NCBI RefSeq assembly: GCF_016612865.1
Contig: NZ_JAENZZ010000001.1
Coordinates: 62,001 to 126,000, forward strand
Reading direction: 5' to 3'
Length of the DNA stretch: 64,000 bases
Source: Blastococcus sp. TML/M2B
Lineage (GTDB): Bacteria; Actinomycetota; Actinomycetes; Mycobacteriales; Geodermatophilaceae
Of the stretch, positions 1-10,402 are shown in pieces. The notes beneath the pieces were generated by a model, which saw nothing but the letters and a program-made list of their open reading frames with translations, was not told the origin of the DNA and ran no database searches. Within the stretch, counting starts at the first letter, position 1, and each line of letters opens with the position of its first letter. The position numbers were made by a program, and so were the translations under genes.

Positions 1-89
1 GCGAGCCGCCGCCGTCCTGACTGTGCACGTTCCGGGCCCACGGCCGCTGGATGACCCCGATGAACGCACACTCGCGCTCAGGATCGCGC

Positions 90-425
90 CTACAGGTAGA
101 GCCCGGTCGACTCCTCGATGCGCTCGGCGGCGACGGCGTGCACGTCGCGCTCGCGCAGGATGATCAGGTCCTCGCCGTGCACCTCGACCTCGTGCTGGTC
201 CTCGGGGGAGAAGAGCACCTGGTCGCCGACCTTCACCTGGCGCACCGACGGGCCGACGCCCCTGGCCTCGCCCCACACCAGCCGCTTGGCCACCTGCGCC
301 GTCGCGGGGATGAGGATGCCGCCGCTGGACCGCCGGTCGCCGTCCTCCTTGCGGAGCGCGACCAGGATGCGGTCGTGCAGCATCTTGATCGGCAGCTTGC
401 CGGCAGCGGCGAAGTCGTCGGGCAC
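90..425 (-). CDS. GroES-like co-chaperonin family protein
   Basis: The 111-aa product has the GroES fold signature: a start of the type LHDRILVAL, a mobile-loop region (SSGGILIPA) and a closing segment GEDLIILRERDVHAV. Canonical GroES is about 95-100 aa, so this copy has a short extra N-terminus and an extended C-terminus (AAERIEESTGLYL). GroES proteins cap GroEL in the cytosol. No groEL is adjacent, so this may be a second, orphan GroES-like protein rather than the main co-chaperonin. It ends just after an 89-bp leader where I see no gene. Family assignment is firm; a chaperone role is inferred. Confidence 0.85.
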   Translation of the reverse strand: MPDDFAAAGKLPIKMLHDRILVALRKEDGDRRSSGGILIPATAQVAKRLVWGEARGVGPSVRQVKVGDQVLFSPEDQHEVEVHGEDLIILRERDVHAVAAERIEESTGLYL

Positions 426-484
426 GTCCCGGAACGCTACCCGGCGCTCGATCCCCGCCTTTTCGCGGAAAAGCCAGGGAGGCG

Positions 485-2266
<1,782 letters not shown>

Positions 2267-2388
2267 GACAAGGATTGTCGCTTACGTGAGGTCGCTTGCG
2301 AGGGGCTGCGCGCAGACGGGCCCGGAGGGTCCTCGGCGCGTGGCCCGGACACGCTCGTCGCAGCGGGGGGGACGGGTGCTGGCCGCGG

Positions 2389-2407
2389 TGTCACCCGGAG
2401 GGTGACA
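2389..2407. promoter_or_regulatory. 8-bp perfect inverted repeat on the serS promoter
   Basis: TGTCACCC and GGGTGACA flank three bases, 10 bp before the serS start. The right arm runs into a candidate -10 hexamer CAAAAT (2406-2411), which lies six bases before the GTG. If the transcript is leaderless the repeat would not be transcribed, so an operator is more likely than an attenuator. No binding protein can be named. Confidence 0.4.
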
Positions 2408-2417
2408 AAATCACACA

Positions 2418-3713
2418 GTGATCGACCTGCGGCTCGTGCGTGAGAACCCCGACCTCGTCCGTGCCAGCCAGCGGGCGCGGGGGGACGACGAGTCCCTGGT
2501 CGACGCCCTCCTGGCCGCCGACGCCGCCCGCCGGGAAGGGGTCAAGCGGGTCGACGACCTGCGCAGCGAGCAGAAGGCCGCCTCGCAGGCGGTCAAGAAG
2601 GCGACCCCGGAGGAGCGGCCGGCCGTCCTCGAGCGGGCCAAGGCCCTGGCCGCCGAGGTGAAGGCGGCCGAGGAGGCCCAGCGCGAGGCCGACGCCGCGC
2701 TGCGCGCCGCCCACCTGGCGATCGCCAACGTCGTCCACGATGACGTCCCGCCCGGCGGTGAGGACGACGCCGTCACGCTGCGCACCGTCGGCGAGGTGCC
2801 CACCTACGACTTCCCGGTGCGCGACCACCTCGAGATCGGCGAGGCGCTGGGCGCGATCGACATGGAGCGCGGCGCCAAGGTGTCGGGCTCGCGGTTCTAC
2901 TTCCTCACCGGCCCCGGTGCGCTGCTGGAGTTCGCGCTGGCCCAGCTGGCCATCACCCGCGCCGTCGCCGCCGGGTTCACGCCGGTCATCGCCCCCGCGC
3001 TGGTCAAGCCCTCCGCCATGGAGGGCACCGGCTTCCTCGGCGAGCACGACGAGGAGGTCTACCGGGTCGAGCGCGACGACCTGTACCTCGTCGGCACCTC
3101 CGAGGTCGCCATCGCCGGCATGCACTCCGACGAGGTGCTCGACCTGTCGCAGGGTCCGAAGCGCTACGCCGGCTGGTCGTCCTGCTTCCGCCGCGAGGCC
3201 GGCTCCTACGGCAAGGACACCCGCGGCCTGATCCGCGTGCACTGGTTCGACAAGGTCGAAATGTTCAGCTTCTGTGCACCCGAGGACGCCGCCGCCGAGC
3301 ACCTGCGTCTGCTGCAGTGGGAGGAGGAGTTCCTCCAGGCGCTGGAGCTGCCCTACCGGGTGGTCGACATCGCCGCGGGTGACCTGGGCACGAGCGCCGC
3401 GCGCAAGTACGACATCGAGGCGTGGTTCCCGACCCAGGGCACCTACCGGGAGCTCACCAGCACCTCGGACTGCACCACCTTCCAGGCCCGGAGGCTCACC
3501 ATCCGATACCGCGACGCGGACGGGAAGAACCAGACGGCGGCGACGCTGAACGGCACCCTCTGCGCCATCGCCCGCACCATCGCCTGCCTGCTCGAGGTGC
3601 ACCAGCGCGCCGACGGCTCGGTGCACGTCCCGGTCGCGCTGCGCCCCTGGCTGGGCGGGGTCGAGGCCCTCACCCCGGGCATGGCGCTGGCCGCCCCGGT
3701 GCCGCCCGCATGA
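2418..3713 (+). CDS. serS: Serine--tRNA ligase
   Basis: A 431-aa class II aminoacyl-tRNA synthetase that charges tRNA-Ser in the cytosol. The N-terminal ~110 residues form the charged antiparallel coiled coil that grips the tRNA-Ser long arm. Motif 2 ([10 protein letters not shown]) and motif 3 ([10 protein letters not shown]) of the SerS catalytic core follow, with the serine-binding TSEVA segment. Length is normal. The GTG start is preferred because [11 protein letters not shown] is the standard SerS N-terminus. Its stop overlaps the ATG of the next gene (ATGA), so the HAD gene is translationally coupled. A tRNA-Ser(UGA) gene lies 47 kb away in the same window. Confidence 0.97.
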   Translation: MIDLRLVRENPDLVRASQRARGDDESLVDALLAADAARREGVKRVDDLRSEQKAASQAVKKATPEERPAVLERAKALAAEVKAAEEAQREADAALRAAHLAIANVVHDDVPPGGEDDAVTLRTVGEVPTYDFPVRDHLEIGEALGAIDMERGAKVSGSRFYFLTGPGALLEFALAQLAITRAVAAGFTPVIAPALVKPSAMEGTGFLGEHDEEVYRVERDDLYLVGTSEVAIAGMHSDEVLDLSQGPKRYAGWSSCFRREAGSYGKDTRGLIRVHWFDKVEMFSFCAPEDAAAEHLRLLQWEEEFLQALELPYRVVDIAAGDLGTSAARKYDIEAWFPTQGTYRELTSTSDCTTFQARRLTIRYRDADGKNQTAATLNGTLCAIARTIACLLEVHQRADGSVHVPVALRPWLGGVEALTPGMALAAPVPPA

Positions 3714-4621
3714 CCGGGAGCCCGCCGCGCGCCATCCGGGCCCACGGGATCCTGGACGGCGCCGACCGGGTCGTGGACCACGGAGACCTGGGCGCGTGGC
3801 GGCCCAAGCTCGTCGCCAGCGACCTCGACGGCACGCTGCTGGACGAGAACGGGCTGGTCAGCCCGCGCACCCGCGACGCGCTGGAGGCGTGCTGGGACGC
3901 CGGCATCCCCGTCGTCGGCGTCACCGGCCGCGGGCCCCGGCTGCTCGACACGGTGAAGGCGGCGCTGGACCACCGCGGCATCGCCGTCCTCTCGCAGGGC
4001 GGCTTCGTCGTCGACCTCGAGCGGGACGAGGTGCTGCGCACCGTGGCGCTGCCGCGCGCCCAGGCGGTGCGCGTGGTGGAGGCGATCGAGGCCGTCGCCG
4101 GCGACGTCGTCCTCGCCGTCGAGGACGCCGCCGAGCAGGGCGAGGTGCGCACCCGGCTGCGCGTCCAGCACGGCTTCGACTGGCCCTACCCGGAGCCGTC
4201 GCAGCTGCTCGCCCGGGACGAGGTGCTACCCGCGGGCGCCGTCCTCAAGGTGTTCGCGCGCTCGGCGAGCCTCGACCAGGACGAGCTGCTCGCGCTCGCC
4301 CGCAGCGTCGTCGACCCCGCCGACGCCGAGCTGACGCACGCCGGCCTCGGCTTCATCGAGGTGCTGCCCCCGGGCATCACCAAGGCCAGCGGGCTGCAGC
4401 TGGCGCTCGACCGGCACGGCGTCGGGTTCGGCGACGTCCTCGTCTTCGGGGACATGCCCAACGACCTGCCGATGCTCGGCGCCGTCCAGGCCGCCGGCGG
4501 CCGCGCGGTGGCCGTGGCCAACGCGCACCCGGCGGTGAAGACGCTGGCCGACGGCGTCGCCGGCGGGCACCGGGCCGACGGCGTGGCGCGCTACCTGGAG
4601 GCGGTGCTGGCCGATGTGTGA
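3710..4621 (+). CDS. Cof-type HAD hydrolase, first of a tandem pair
   Basis: A 303-aa haloacid-dehalogenase superfamily phosphatase of the Cof subfamily. Motif I is SDLDGTLLD, the cap region lies mid-protein, and motif IV is [10 protein letters not shown]. Such enzymes dephosphorylate sugar phosphates or nucleotides in the cytosol; the substrate cannot be read from sequence. The ATG overlaps the serS stop by four bases. An extra ~30 residues precede motif I compared with the neighbouring paralogue. Confidence 0.9.
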   Translation: MTGSPPRAIRAHGILDGADRVVDHGDLGAWRPKLVASDLDGTLLDENGLVSPRTRDALEACWDAGIPVVGVTGRGPRLLDTVKAALDHRGIAVLSQGGFVVDLERDEVLRTVALPRAQAVRVVEAIEAVAGDVVLAVEDAAEQGEVRTRLRVQHGFDWPYPEPSQLLARDEVLPAGAVLKVFARSASLDQDELLALARSVVDPADAELTHAGLGFIEVLPPGITKASGLQLALDRHGVGFGDVLVFGDMPNDLPMLGAVQAAGGRAVAVANAHPAVKTLADGVAGGHRADGVARYLEAVLADV

Positions 4622-4632
4622 CCGGGTGCGCG

Positions 4633-5436
4633 ATGTCTGACTGGAGACCGCGGCTGATCGCCAGCGACATGGACGGCACGCTGCTGCGCTCCGACGACAC
4701 CGTCGGTGACGCCACGGTCGCCGAGCTGGCCCGGTGGCGCGCCGAGGGGGTGCCGTTCGTCCTCGCGACCGGCCGGCCGCCGCGCTGGATGCACCGCGTC
4801 CGCGAGGTCATCGAGTTCGGGACGGCGGTCTGCTGCAACGGCGCCGTGCTGCTCGACCTCGGGCCGATGAAGATCGTCGACGAGGCGCCGCTGACGCCCG
4901 ACGCGCTGCAGGCGATCACCGCCGAGCTGCGGGTCCGGCAGCCCACGACGTGGTTCGCCGTCGAGCACGGCTGGGAGTTCCGCCACGAGCCGGTCTACCG
5001 CCCGCGCTGGGACGTCGACGCGCCCGGCGTCGGCGTCGCCACGCTGGAGGAGATGACCGCCGCGCCGGCCGCCAAGCTGCTGGCTCGCCACGAATCGATG
5101 GCGCCGGACGCCTTCGTCGAGCTGATCGAGGAGATCGTCGGCGACCGGGCCACGGTCACGCACTCCTCCAGCGACGCGCTCGCCGAGATCAGCGCCCCCG
5201 GCGTCACCAAGGCCTCCGGGCTGGCCGCGGTCGCCGCGCGGCACGGCCTGGGCCCGGCCGACGTCGTCGTCTTCGGGGACATGCCCAACGACATCGCCGC
5301 GTTCGAGTGGGTCCGCGACGGCGGTGGGCGGGCGGTCGCGATGGCGCACGCCCACCCCGATCTGCTCGCCGTGGCCACCGACGTCACGCTCGGCAACGAC
5401 GAGGACGGCGTCGCGGCCTTCCTCGCGACCCTCTGA
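4633..5436 (+). CDS. Cof-type HAD hydrolase, second of a tandem pair
   Basis: A 267-aa paralogue of the preceding gene, with SDMDGTLLR as motif I and [11 protein letters not shown] as motif IV, and the same GVTKASGL cap-to-core junction. Together with serS it forms a three-gene operon. The ATG at 4633 is chosen; an in-frame GTG at 4618 that overlaps the previous stop would add five residues. Likely a duplicated phosphatase with a diverged substrate; the specific substrate is unknown. Confidence 0.9.
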   Translation: MSDWRPRLIASDMDGTLLRSDDTVGDATVAELARWRAEGVPFVLATGRPPRWMHRVREVIEFGTAVCCNGAVLLDLGPMKIVDEAPLTPDALQAITAELRVRQPTTWFAVEHGWEFRHEPVYRPRWDVDAPGVGVATLEEMTAAPAAKLLARHESMAPDAFVELIEEIVGDRATVTHSSSDALAEISAPGVTKASGLAAVAARHGLGPADVVVFGDMPNDIAAFEWVRDGGGRAVAMAHAHPDLLAVATDVTLGNDEDGVAAFLATL

Positions 5437-5444
5437 GGCCTCTG

Positions 5445-5472
5445 CTCAAGTTCCGCCGTCCCCGGCCGATAG
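5445..5472 (+). promoter_or_regulatory. Sigma-28 (FliA/SigD-type) promoter of the chemoreceptor
   Basis: TCAAGTTC (5446-5453), an 11-nt spacer and GCCGATAG (5465-5472) fit the flagellar sigma consensus (TAAAGTTT-N11-GCCGATAA) at exact spacing. The predicted start leaves a ~43-nt leader with a purine-rich ribosome site before the MCP ATG. Confidence 0.75.
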
Positions 5473-5521
5473 GCACTGCGTCGGGATTTCGACATCCAGT
5501 CGTACAGGAAAGCGGGCAGGG

Positions 5522-7177
5522 ATGACTCAGGCGGACGACCACGCGGTCGGGGCGGGCGCGCTCGCGCCCGAGGAGCCGGCGGAGACGCGCGCGAGCGGCT
5601 CCGGGCTGGGGCTGCGGACCCGGATGCTCGGCTCCATCCTCGTCGTCGCGCTGACCACCGTCGGCGTGGGCGCCTTCGGCATCAACCGCATGTCCGAGCT
5701 CAGCGGCAACGCCCAGGAGGTGTACGAGGACGGCGCCGTCCCGCTGGACGGCCTGCGCAGCCTCGAGGCCGACTGGTGGCAGCTGTCGGCCAACGTCGCC
5801 CGGTCCAACGTCACCGTGCTGCCCGCGGAGACCATCGCCAAGTCCAAGCAGGCCGCGGCCGACTACATGGAGATCCTCGCCGAGCACACCGCCGAGGTCG
5901 ACGCCATGCCGCTGCCGGCTGAGGCGCGCGCGGCGTTCACCGAGTTCGCCACCGCCGTCGACACCTACCTGCCGGCGCTCGCCGAGCTCTCCCAGCCCGG
6001 CTTCATCGCGGCCAACCCGGCGCGCGCCATCCAGCTCCTCGGGGTCATGGGTGAGCAGGAACTGGTGATCAAGGAGTCGATCACCGCCGCCACCACGGCC
6101 GCCGCCGAGTCCTCGGCCGCCACCGCCGCGGAGGCCGCGGACGCCTACGCCTCGGCGCGCAACCTGACCATCGTCATCATGCTGACCGGCCTGGCGATCA
6201 GCGTCGTCCTGGCCACGATCGTCTCCCGCGGGGTCACCCGCCCGGTGCAGCGGATCCGCGAGATCCTCGGTCAGGTCGCCGACGGCGACCTCACCGTCCG
6301 CGCCGGCCGCACCGGCGGTGGCGAGCTCGGCGAGATGGCCGAGTCGCTGGACGAGACGCTCGACGCGATCTCCCACGTCCTGCTCCTCGTGAATGACTCC
6401 TCGGCCCGCCTCGCGGCCGCCTCGACGCAGCTCAACGCCGCTGCCGAGGGCATCTCGGCCAACGCCCGCACCGCCGCCGGCCAGGCCGACGACGTCGTCG
6501 CCTCCGCCGGTGCCGTCGCCGCGAGCGTCGACACCGTGGCCACCGGCTCCTCGCAGATGGAGTCCGCGATCCGCGAGATCGCGCACAACGCCACCGAGGC
6601 CGCCCGCGTGGCCGGCCAGGCCGTCGCCGTCGCCGAGAACACCACCCGCACGGTCGGCAAGCTGGGCGACTCCTCGCAGGAGATCGCCACCGTCATCAAG
6701 CTGATCAACGGCATCGCCGAGCAGACCAACCTGCTGGCGCTCAACGCCACCATCGAGGCCGCGCGCGCCGGTGAGGCCGGGAAGGGCTTCGCCGTCGTCG
6801 CCAGCGAGGTCAAGGAGCTCGCGCAGGAGACCGCCCGCGCCACCGAGGACATCTCCCAGCGGGTCGAGGCCATCCAGGCCGACACCGCCGGCGCGGTCGA
6901 GGCGATCAGCCAGATCTCCTCGGTCATCGGCGAGATCAACGACTTCCAGGCGACCATCGCCGCGGCCGTCGAGGAGCAGACCGCCACCACCAACGAGATG
7001 AACCGCAACGTCGCCGAGGCCGCCAGCGGCACCCAGGGCATCGCGGCCGCCATCTCCGGCCTCGCCGCCGGCACGCAGGAGACCAACCAGCGCGTCACCG
7101 ACGCCCAGGACGCCTCCGCCGACCTCGCCCGCATGAGCGGCGAGCTGCAGGAGGCGGTCGCCCGCTTCCGCGTCTGA
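5522..7177 (+). CDS. Methyl-accepting chemotaxis protein
   Basis: A 551-aa inner-membrane chemoreceptor. Transmembrane helix 1 is at ~34-56, followed by an extracytoplasmic four-helix-bundle-type sensor region, helix 2 at ~214-234, a HAMP domain, then the signalling coiled coil. The kinase-contact hairpin ([19 protein letters not shown] and following, ~396-433) is nearly invariant in MCPs. It would relay a ligand signal to CheA/CheW, which are not in this window. The ligand is unknown. A sigma-28-type promoter sits directly upstream, tying expression to flagellar synthesis. Confidence 0.95.
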   Translation: MTQADDHAVGAGALAPEEPAETRASGSGLGLRTRMLGSILVVALTTVGVGAFGINRMSELSGNAQEVYEDGAVPLDGLRSLEADWWQLSANVARSNVTVLPAETIAKSKQAAADYMEILAEHTAEVDAMPLPAEARAAFTEFATAVDTYLPALAELSQPGFIAANPARAIQLLGVMGEQELVIKESITAATTAAAESSAATAAEAADAYASARNLTIVIMLTGLAISVVLATIVSRGVTRPVQRIREILGQVADGDLTVRAGRTGGGELGEMAESLDETLDAISHVLLLVNDSSARLAAASTQLNAAAEGISANARTAAGQADDVVASAGAVAASVDTVATGSSQMESAIREIAHNATEAARVAGQAVAVAENTTRTVGKLGDSSQEIATVIKLINGIAEQTNLLALNATIEAARAGEAGKGFAVVASEVKELAQETARATEDISQRVEAIQADTAGAVEAISQISSVIGEINDFQATIAAAVEEQTATTNEMNRNVAEAASGTQGIAAAISGLAAGTQETNQRVTDAQDASADLARMSGELQEAVARFRV

Positions 7178-7191
7178 CCCCTCCCCGCTGG

Positions 7192-7270
7192 GATCAGGTG
7201 ACCTGATCGTCGAGCGTCCTCCCTCACCGTGCACCACGAGGGAGGACGCTCTGCGGTGAGGGAGGACGCC
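7192..7270. repeat. Family A palindromic element, copy A1
   Basis: The outer palindrome GATCAGGTGACCTGATC (7192-7208) is followed by a hairpin with arms AGCGTCCTCCCTC and GAGGGAGGACGCT (7213-7250), then an extra half-arm GTGAGGGAGGACGC. It lies between the convergent ends of the MCP and the AbiEi/DUF559 gene and is likely a bidirectional terminator or REP-like element. Its orientation is inverted relative to copy A2. Confidence 0.85.
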
Positions 7271-7291
7271 ACCGTCGGGCCTCAGAGAGGG

Positions 7292-8299
7292 TCAGGCGAC
7301 GGCGTCGTCGGGCTCCGCCCCGGGTTCCGGACGACGGACGACGCGGAACCGTCGGGGGCCGCTCGACGGGCGGTTGCCGAGCTCGTGCAGCCGCCGGATG
7401 GGCCGCTCCAGCCGGGGGAAGTCGGCCTGCGTGATCCGGACCACCGGCACGTCGAGGTCGCGGATGCGGTCCTCCCGCCGCTTCTCCTGCCAGGCCACCT
7501 CGGCCGGCGTCCGCCCGTCGAGCGGATCGGCGTACTTGACGTACCCGTCGACCTCGATCGCGACGGCGATGTCGTCGAGCCAGCCGTCCACCCGCGCCAC
7601 GAAGCCGCCGGGCCCGTGCAACTCCACCTGCGACTCGAACGCGTGGAAGCCCGCCTCGAGCAGCCGCAACCGGTTGCGCGTCTCCAGGGGTGATTCCGCC
7701 AGCCCGTCGGCCAGGTCGACGGCGCGCGCGGCGGAGCCGATCCCCAGCCAGTGCGTCTGCCGCAGCACGGTGGCCACGAGATCGACGCGGCGCACCTGCG
7801 TTCTGTGGAGGGCGTCGTCCAGAGCGACGACGGCGTCGAGCAGGTCCCACTCGCGGGCGCAGTCGACGAGCGTGCGCGCCGCCGTCGTCACGACGAAGGG
7901 GCCGGCGTCCACCAGGTCCTCCGGCGGCAGCTCGGCCGCTGCGATCCGGTAGCCGGGGCCGGTCCGCCACTGGTCCGGGTGCGTCAGGCGGACGTCGGCG
8001 TCAACAGCCCGGGGCAGCACGAGGCCGTGGTGCCGGGCTGCCGAGGAGTGGCTGAGCGCCGGGCCCGGTCCGAGCGCGGCGAAGGCCGCGAGGGCGTGCA
8101 GCAGGTGGCGCTCCCGTTCGTCGCCGGCGGTCGCCGCCCAGGTCTCGGCGGCCACGTAGATGCCGCGGCGGAGGCGGCGCCAGCGCCTGCTGACCACGGC
8201 GGCGCGGATCTCGTCAGGGCGGTAGCCGACGCGGCGGGCGTCGGCGACGGTGAAGACACCGCCGCGTCGCCGGGCCACGGCCTGCAGGTGCGGGTGCAT
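7292..8299 (-). CDS. AbiEi-type N-domain plus DUF559 nuclease-like protein
   Basis: A 335-aa protein. The N-terminal ~60 residues (GGVFTVADARRVGY, RRWRRLRRGIYV) match the winged-helix domain of AbiEi-type antitoxins. The C-terminal ~110 residues match DUF559, a Vsr/PD-(D/E)XK-like fold: VDGWLDDIAVAIEVDGYVKY, then a basic EKRREDRIRDL and VVRIT strand. No AbiEii nucleotidyltransferase toxin is adjacent, so this is not a classical type IV toxin-antitoxin pair. ATG at 8299 is preferred over upstream in-frame codons because family members start close to this motif. It is bracketed by family A elements A1 and A2 in inverted orientation, and an inverted repeat lies 50 bp upstream. Nuclease activity and mobility are inferences. 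Confidence 0.8.
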   Translation of the reverse strand: MHPHLQAVARRRGGVFTVADARRVGYRPDEIRAAVVSRRWRRLRRGIYVAAETWAATAGDERERHLLHALAAFAALGPGPALSHSSAARHHGLVLPRAVDADVRLTHPDQWRTGPGYRIAAAELPPEDLVDAGPFVVTTAARTLVDCAREWDLLDAVVALDDALHRTQVRRVDLVATVLRQTHWLGIGSAARAVDLADGLAESPLETRNRLRLLEAGFHAFESQVELHGPGGFVARVDGWLDDIAVAIEVDGYVKYADPLDGRTPAEVAWQEKRREDRIRDLDVPVVRITQADFPRLERPIRRLHELGNRPSSGPRRFRVVRRPEPGAEPDDAVA

Positions 8300-8348
8300 G
8301 TGCCCACGATCGAGGCGCCGTGCCCGGAGCGGAACGGCGCGGGCGCAT

Positions 8349-8374
8349 CTGTGGACAACCTCGTCCACCCACAG
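8349..8374. promoter_or_regulatory. Inverted repeat upstream of the AbiEi/DUF559 gene
   Basis: CTGTGGAC and GTCCACCCACAG face each other around AACCTC (the right arm carries two extra C). The left half also reads TTGTCCACA on the minus strand, a DnaA-box-like nonamer. AbiEi proteins bind inverted repeats at their own promoters, so autoregulation is plausible; that is an inference by analogy. Confidence 0.4.
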
Positions 8375-8377
8375 CTC

Positions 8378-8438
8378 CGAGCGTCCTCCCTCGTGGTGTG
8401 CGCCGAGGGAGGACGCTCGACGATCAGGTCACCTGATC
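8378..8438. repeat. Family A palindromic element, copy A2
   Basis: Arms CGAGCGTCCTCCCTCG (8378-8393) and CGAGGGAGGACGCTCG (8404-8419) form a 16-bp perfect hairpin with a 10-nt loop, followed by the outer palindrome GATCAGGTCACCTGATC (8422-8438) and the flank CCCAGCGG. It lies 3' of bpa and 5' of the AbiEi/DUF559 gene. Confidence 0.85.
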
Positions 8439-8454
8439 CCAGCGGCTGAGCTCG

Positions 8455-9000
8455 TCAGAGGTACTGGCCGCCGCCGGGACGCAGGTCGGGCTGGGCGCTG
8501 CTCTGGCCGCCGGGCAGGGCCTTGCGGCGCATCTCCTCGAGCTGGGCGCGGGCGGCCATCTGCTGGGCGAACAGCGCGGTCTGGATGCCGTGGAACACGC
8601 CCTCGAGCCAGCCGACCAGCTGCGCCTGGGCGATGCGCAGCTCGGCGTCGGTGGGCGTCTGGTCCTCGTCGAACGGGAGCGTGATCCGCTCGAGCTCCTC
8701 GCGCAGCTCGGGGGCCAGGCCCTGCTCGAGCTCGCGGATGGACGAGGCGTGGATGTCGCGCAGCCGGTTGCGGCTGGCCTCGTCGAGGGGCGCGGCCCGC
8801 ACCTCCTCCAGCAGCTGCTTGATCATCGTGCCGATCCGCATGACCTTCGCCGGCTGCTCCACCATCTCGTTGATCTGCATCGCGTCGTCCTCGCCTCCAC
8901 CGGGGGCCGAGCCCACCGGGAGGGCGCCCACGGGCTGGCCGTCGGGCCCCACGACGACGACCTGCTGGGGACGTTCGCTGCCGGTGCCGGGTGCAGTCAT
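8455..9000 (-). CDS. bpa: Bacterial proteasome activator Bpa
   Basis: A 181-aa protein matching the DUF2587/Bpa family. Bpa forms a dodecameric ring that docks on the 20S proteasome and opens its gate without ATP or Pup. The docking C-terminus GQYL is intact (last four residues), and the central helical core (MRIGTMIKQLLEEV to FHGIQTALFAQQMAAR) is present. The N-terminal ~45 residues are low-complexity and disordered, as usual. It implies that the organism has a 20S proteasome, which is encoded elsewhere. Family A element A2 follows the stop. Confidence 0.93.
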   Translation of the reverse strand: MTAPGTGSERPQQVVVVGPDGQPVGALPVGSAPGGGEDDAMQINEMVEQPAKVMRIGTMIKQLLEEVRAAPLDEASRNRLRDIHASSIRELEQGLAPELREELERITLPFDEDQTPTDAELRIAQAQLVGWLEGVFHGIQTALFAQQMAARAQLEEMRRKALPGGQSSAQPDLRPGGGQYL

Positions 9001-9108
9001 GGCTCCATCCTGCCCCGCGCCCGGTGCCGCCGAACGGCAGGTCGGCGCCCGCGCGCAGCCGCCCCCAGCCCCGACGGGAGCGGCGGGGCGGCCACTAGGG
9101 TGCGCACC

Positions 9109-10368
9109 ATGGAGTCCCGGCTCGACGTCGCCCGGGTCCGCGGCCTCCTCCCCGCGCTGGCCGACGGTCACGTGCACGTCGACGGGCCGGGCGGCGCGCT
9201 GCTGCCCGAGGACGTCGCCCGGGCGGTCGGGCACGCGCTGCGGATGCCGGTCGCCGAGCGCGGCGGGGTGTTCGCCGCCTCCGCGCGCGCCGAGGGGCTG
9301 GTCTCCGCCGCCCGCGCCGCGCTGGCCGACCTCGTCGGCGGGACCCCGGGCGGCGTCGTCCTCGGCCCCAGCATGACCGCCGTGACCTACACGCTGGCCC
9401 GGGCGATCGCGCGCACCTGGCGGGCCGGCGACGAGATCGTCGTCAGCCGCCTGGACCACGACGCCAACATCCGCCCCTGGGTGCAGCTGGCCGAGGAGCG
9501 CGGCGTCGTCGTCCGCTGGGCCGAGGTGGACATCGAGTCCGGTGAGCTGCCCGCCTGGCAGTACGACGACCTGGTCACCCCGCGCACCCGGCTGGTCGCC
9601 TTCACCGCGGCGAGCAGCGCGATCGGCACCTGCCCCGAGGTCGCCGAGATCGCGCACCGGGCGCACGCCGTCGGCGCGATGGTCTACGTCGACGCCTCGC
9701 ACGCCGCCCCGCACATGTACCTGGACCGCACCGCGCTGGGCGCGGACTTCCTCGCGCTCTCGGCGTCCAAGTGGGGCGGCCCGCACGTGGGCGCCGTCGT
9801 CGCCGATCCCCAGCTGCTGGCCCACCTGCACCCGGACAAGCTGCTGCCGACGTCGGACAAGGTGCCCGACCGCTTCGAGGCCGGCGCCGCGCCCTACGAG
9901 CTGTACGCCGGGGTGCCCGCGGCCGTCGACCACCTGGCCGCCCTCGACGGGACGGCGACCGGTTCGCGCCGCGACCGGCTGCGCGCCTCGCTTGCCGCGG
10001 TCGCCCGCTACGAGGGCGAGCTGTTCGGCTGGCTGGACGACGCCCTGCGGGCCATGCGGCACGTGCACGTGCTGGGCCGCCCGGAGCGGACGACGCCGAC
10101 GCTGGCGTTCCGGGTCGAGGGGATGCGCCCCCGCCAGGTGGCCGCCGAGCTCAACCGGCAGGGCATCTGCGTCTGGGACGGCGACGCCTACGCCCGCGAG
10201 CTGTTCGACGCCCTCGGGGTGACCGAGAGCGGCGGCGCCGTCCGGCTGGGCCTCATGCACTACAACACCCCCGACGAGGTCGGGCTGGTCATCGACGCCG
10301 TCGCCGCGCTGCGGGCCCGCGTCCCCGCCCGCCCGGTGCCGCCGCCCGCTCCGTCGCACCGCCGCTGA
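9109..10368 (+). CDS. Class V aminotransferase / cysteine-desulfurase-like protein
   Basis: A 419-aa PLP-dependent fold-type I enzyme. The PLP lysine lies in LSASKWGGPHVG, preceded by VYVDASHAAPHMYLD, where the Asp contacts the PLP ring nitrogen. It belongs to the cysteine-desulfurase-like subfamily VI06684-type proteins that lack the usual mobile SufS/IscS cysteine loop, so sulfur mobilisation is not certain. The substrate is unknown. A TAGGGT hexamer (9096-9101) seven bases before the ATG suggests a leaderless promoter and supports this start. Confidence 0.8.
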   Translation: MESRLDVARVRGLLPALADGHVHVDGPGGALLPEDVARAVGHALRMPVAERGGVFAASARAEGLVSAARAALADLVGGTPGGVVLGPSMTAVTYTLARAIARTWRAGDEIVVSRLDHDANIRPWVQLAEERGVVVRWAEVDIESGELPAWQYDDLVTPRTRLVAFTAASSAIGTCPEVAEIAHRAHAVGAMVYVDASHAAPHMYLDRTALGADFLALSASKWGGPHVGAVVADPQLLAHLHPDKLLPTSDKVPDRFEAGAAPYELYAGVPAAVDHLAALDGTATGSRRDRLRASLAAVARYEGELFGWLDDALRAMRHVHVLGRPERTTPTLAFRVEGMRPRQVAAELNRQGICVWDGDAYARELFDALGVTESGGAVRLGLMHYNTPDEVGLVIDAVAALRARVPARPVPPPAPSHRR

Positions 10369-10402
10369 CGCGCCGCGAGCTGGTGCGGGTGCCCTCCGAG
10401 CC

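Noticed and set aside
7292..8299. Type IV toxin-antitoxin system
   Set aside because: Only the AbiEi-like domain is present, fused to DUF559; there is no AbiEii nucleotidyltransferase gene on either side.
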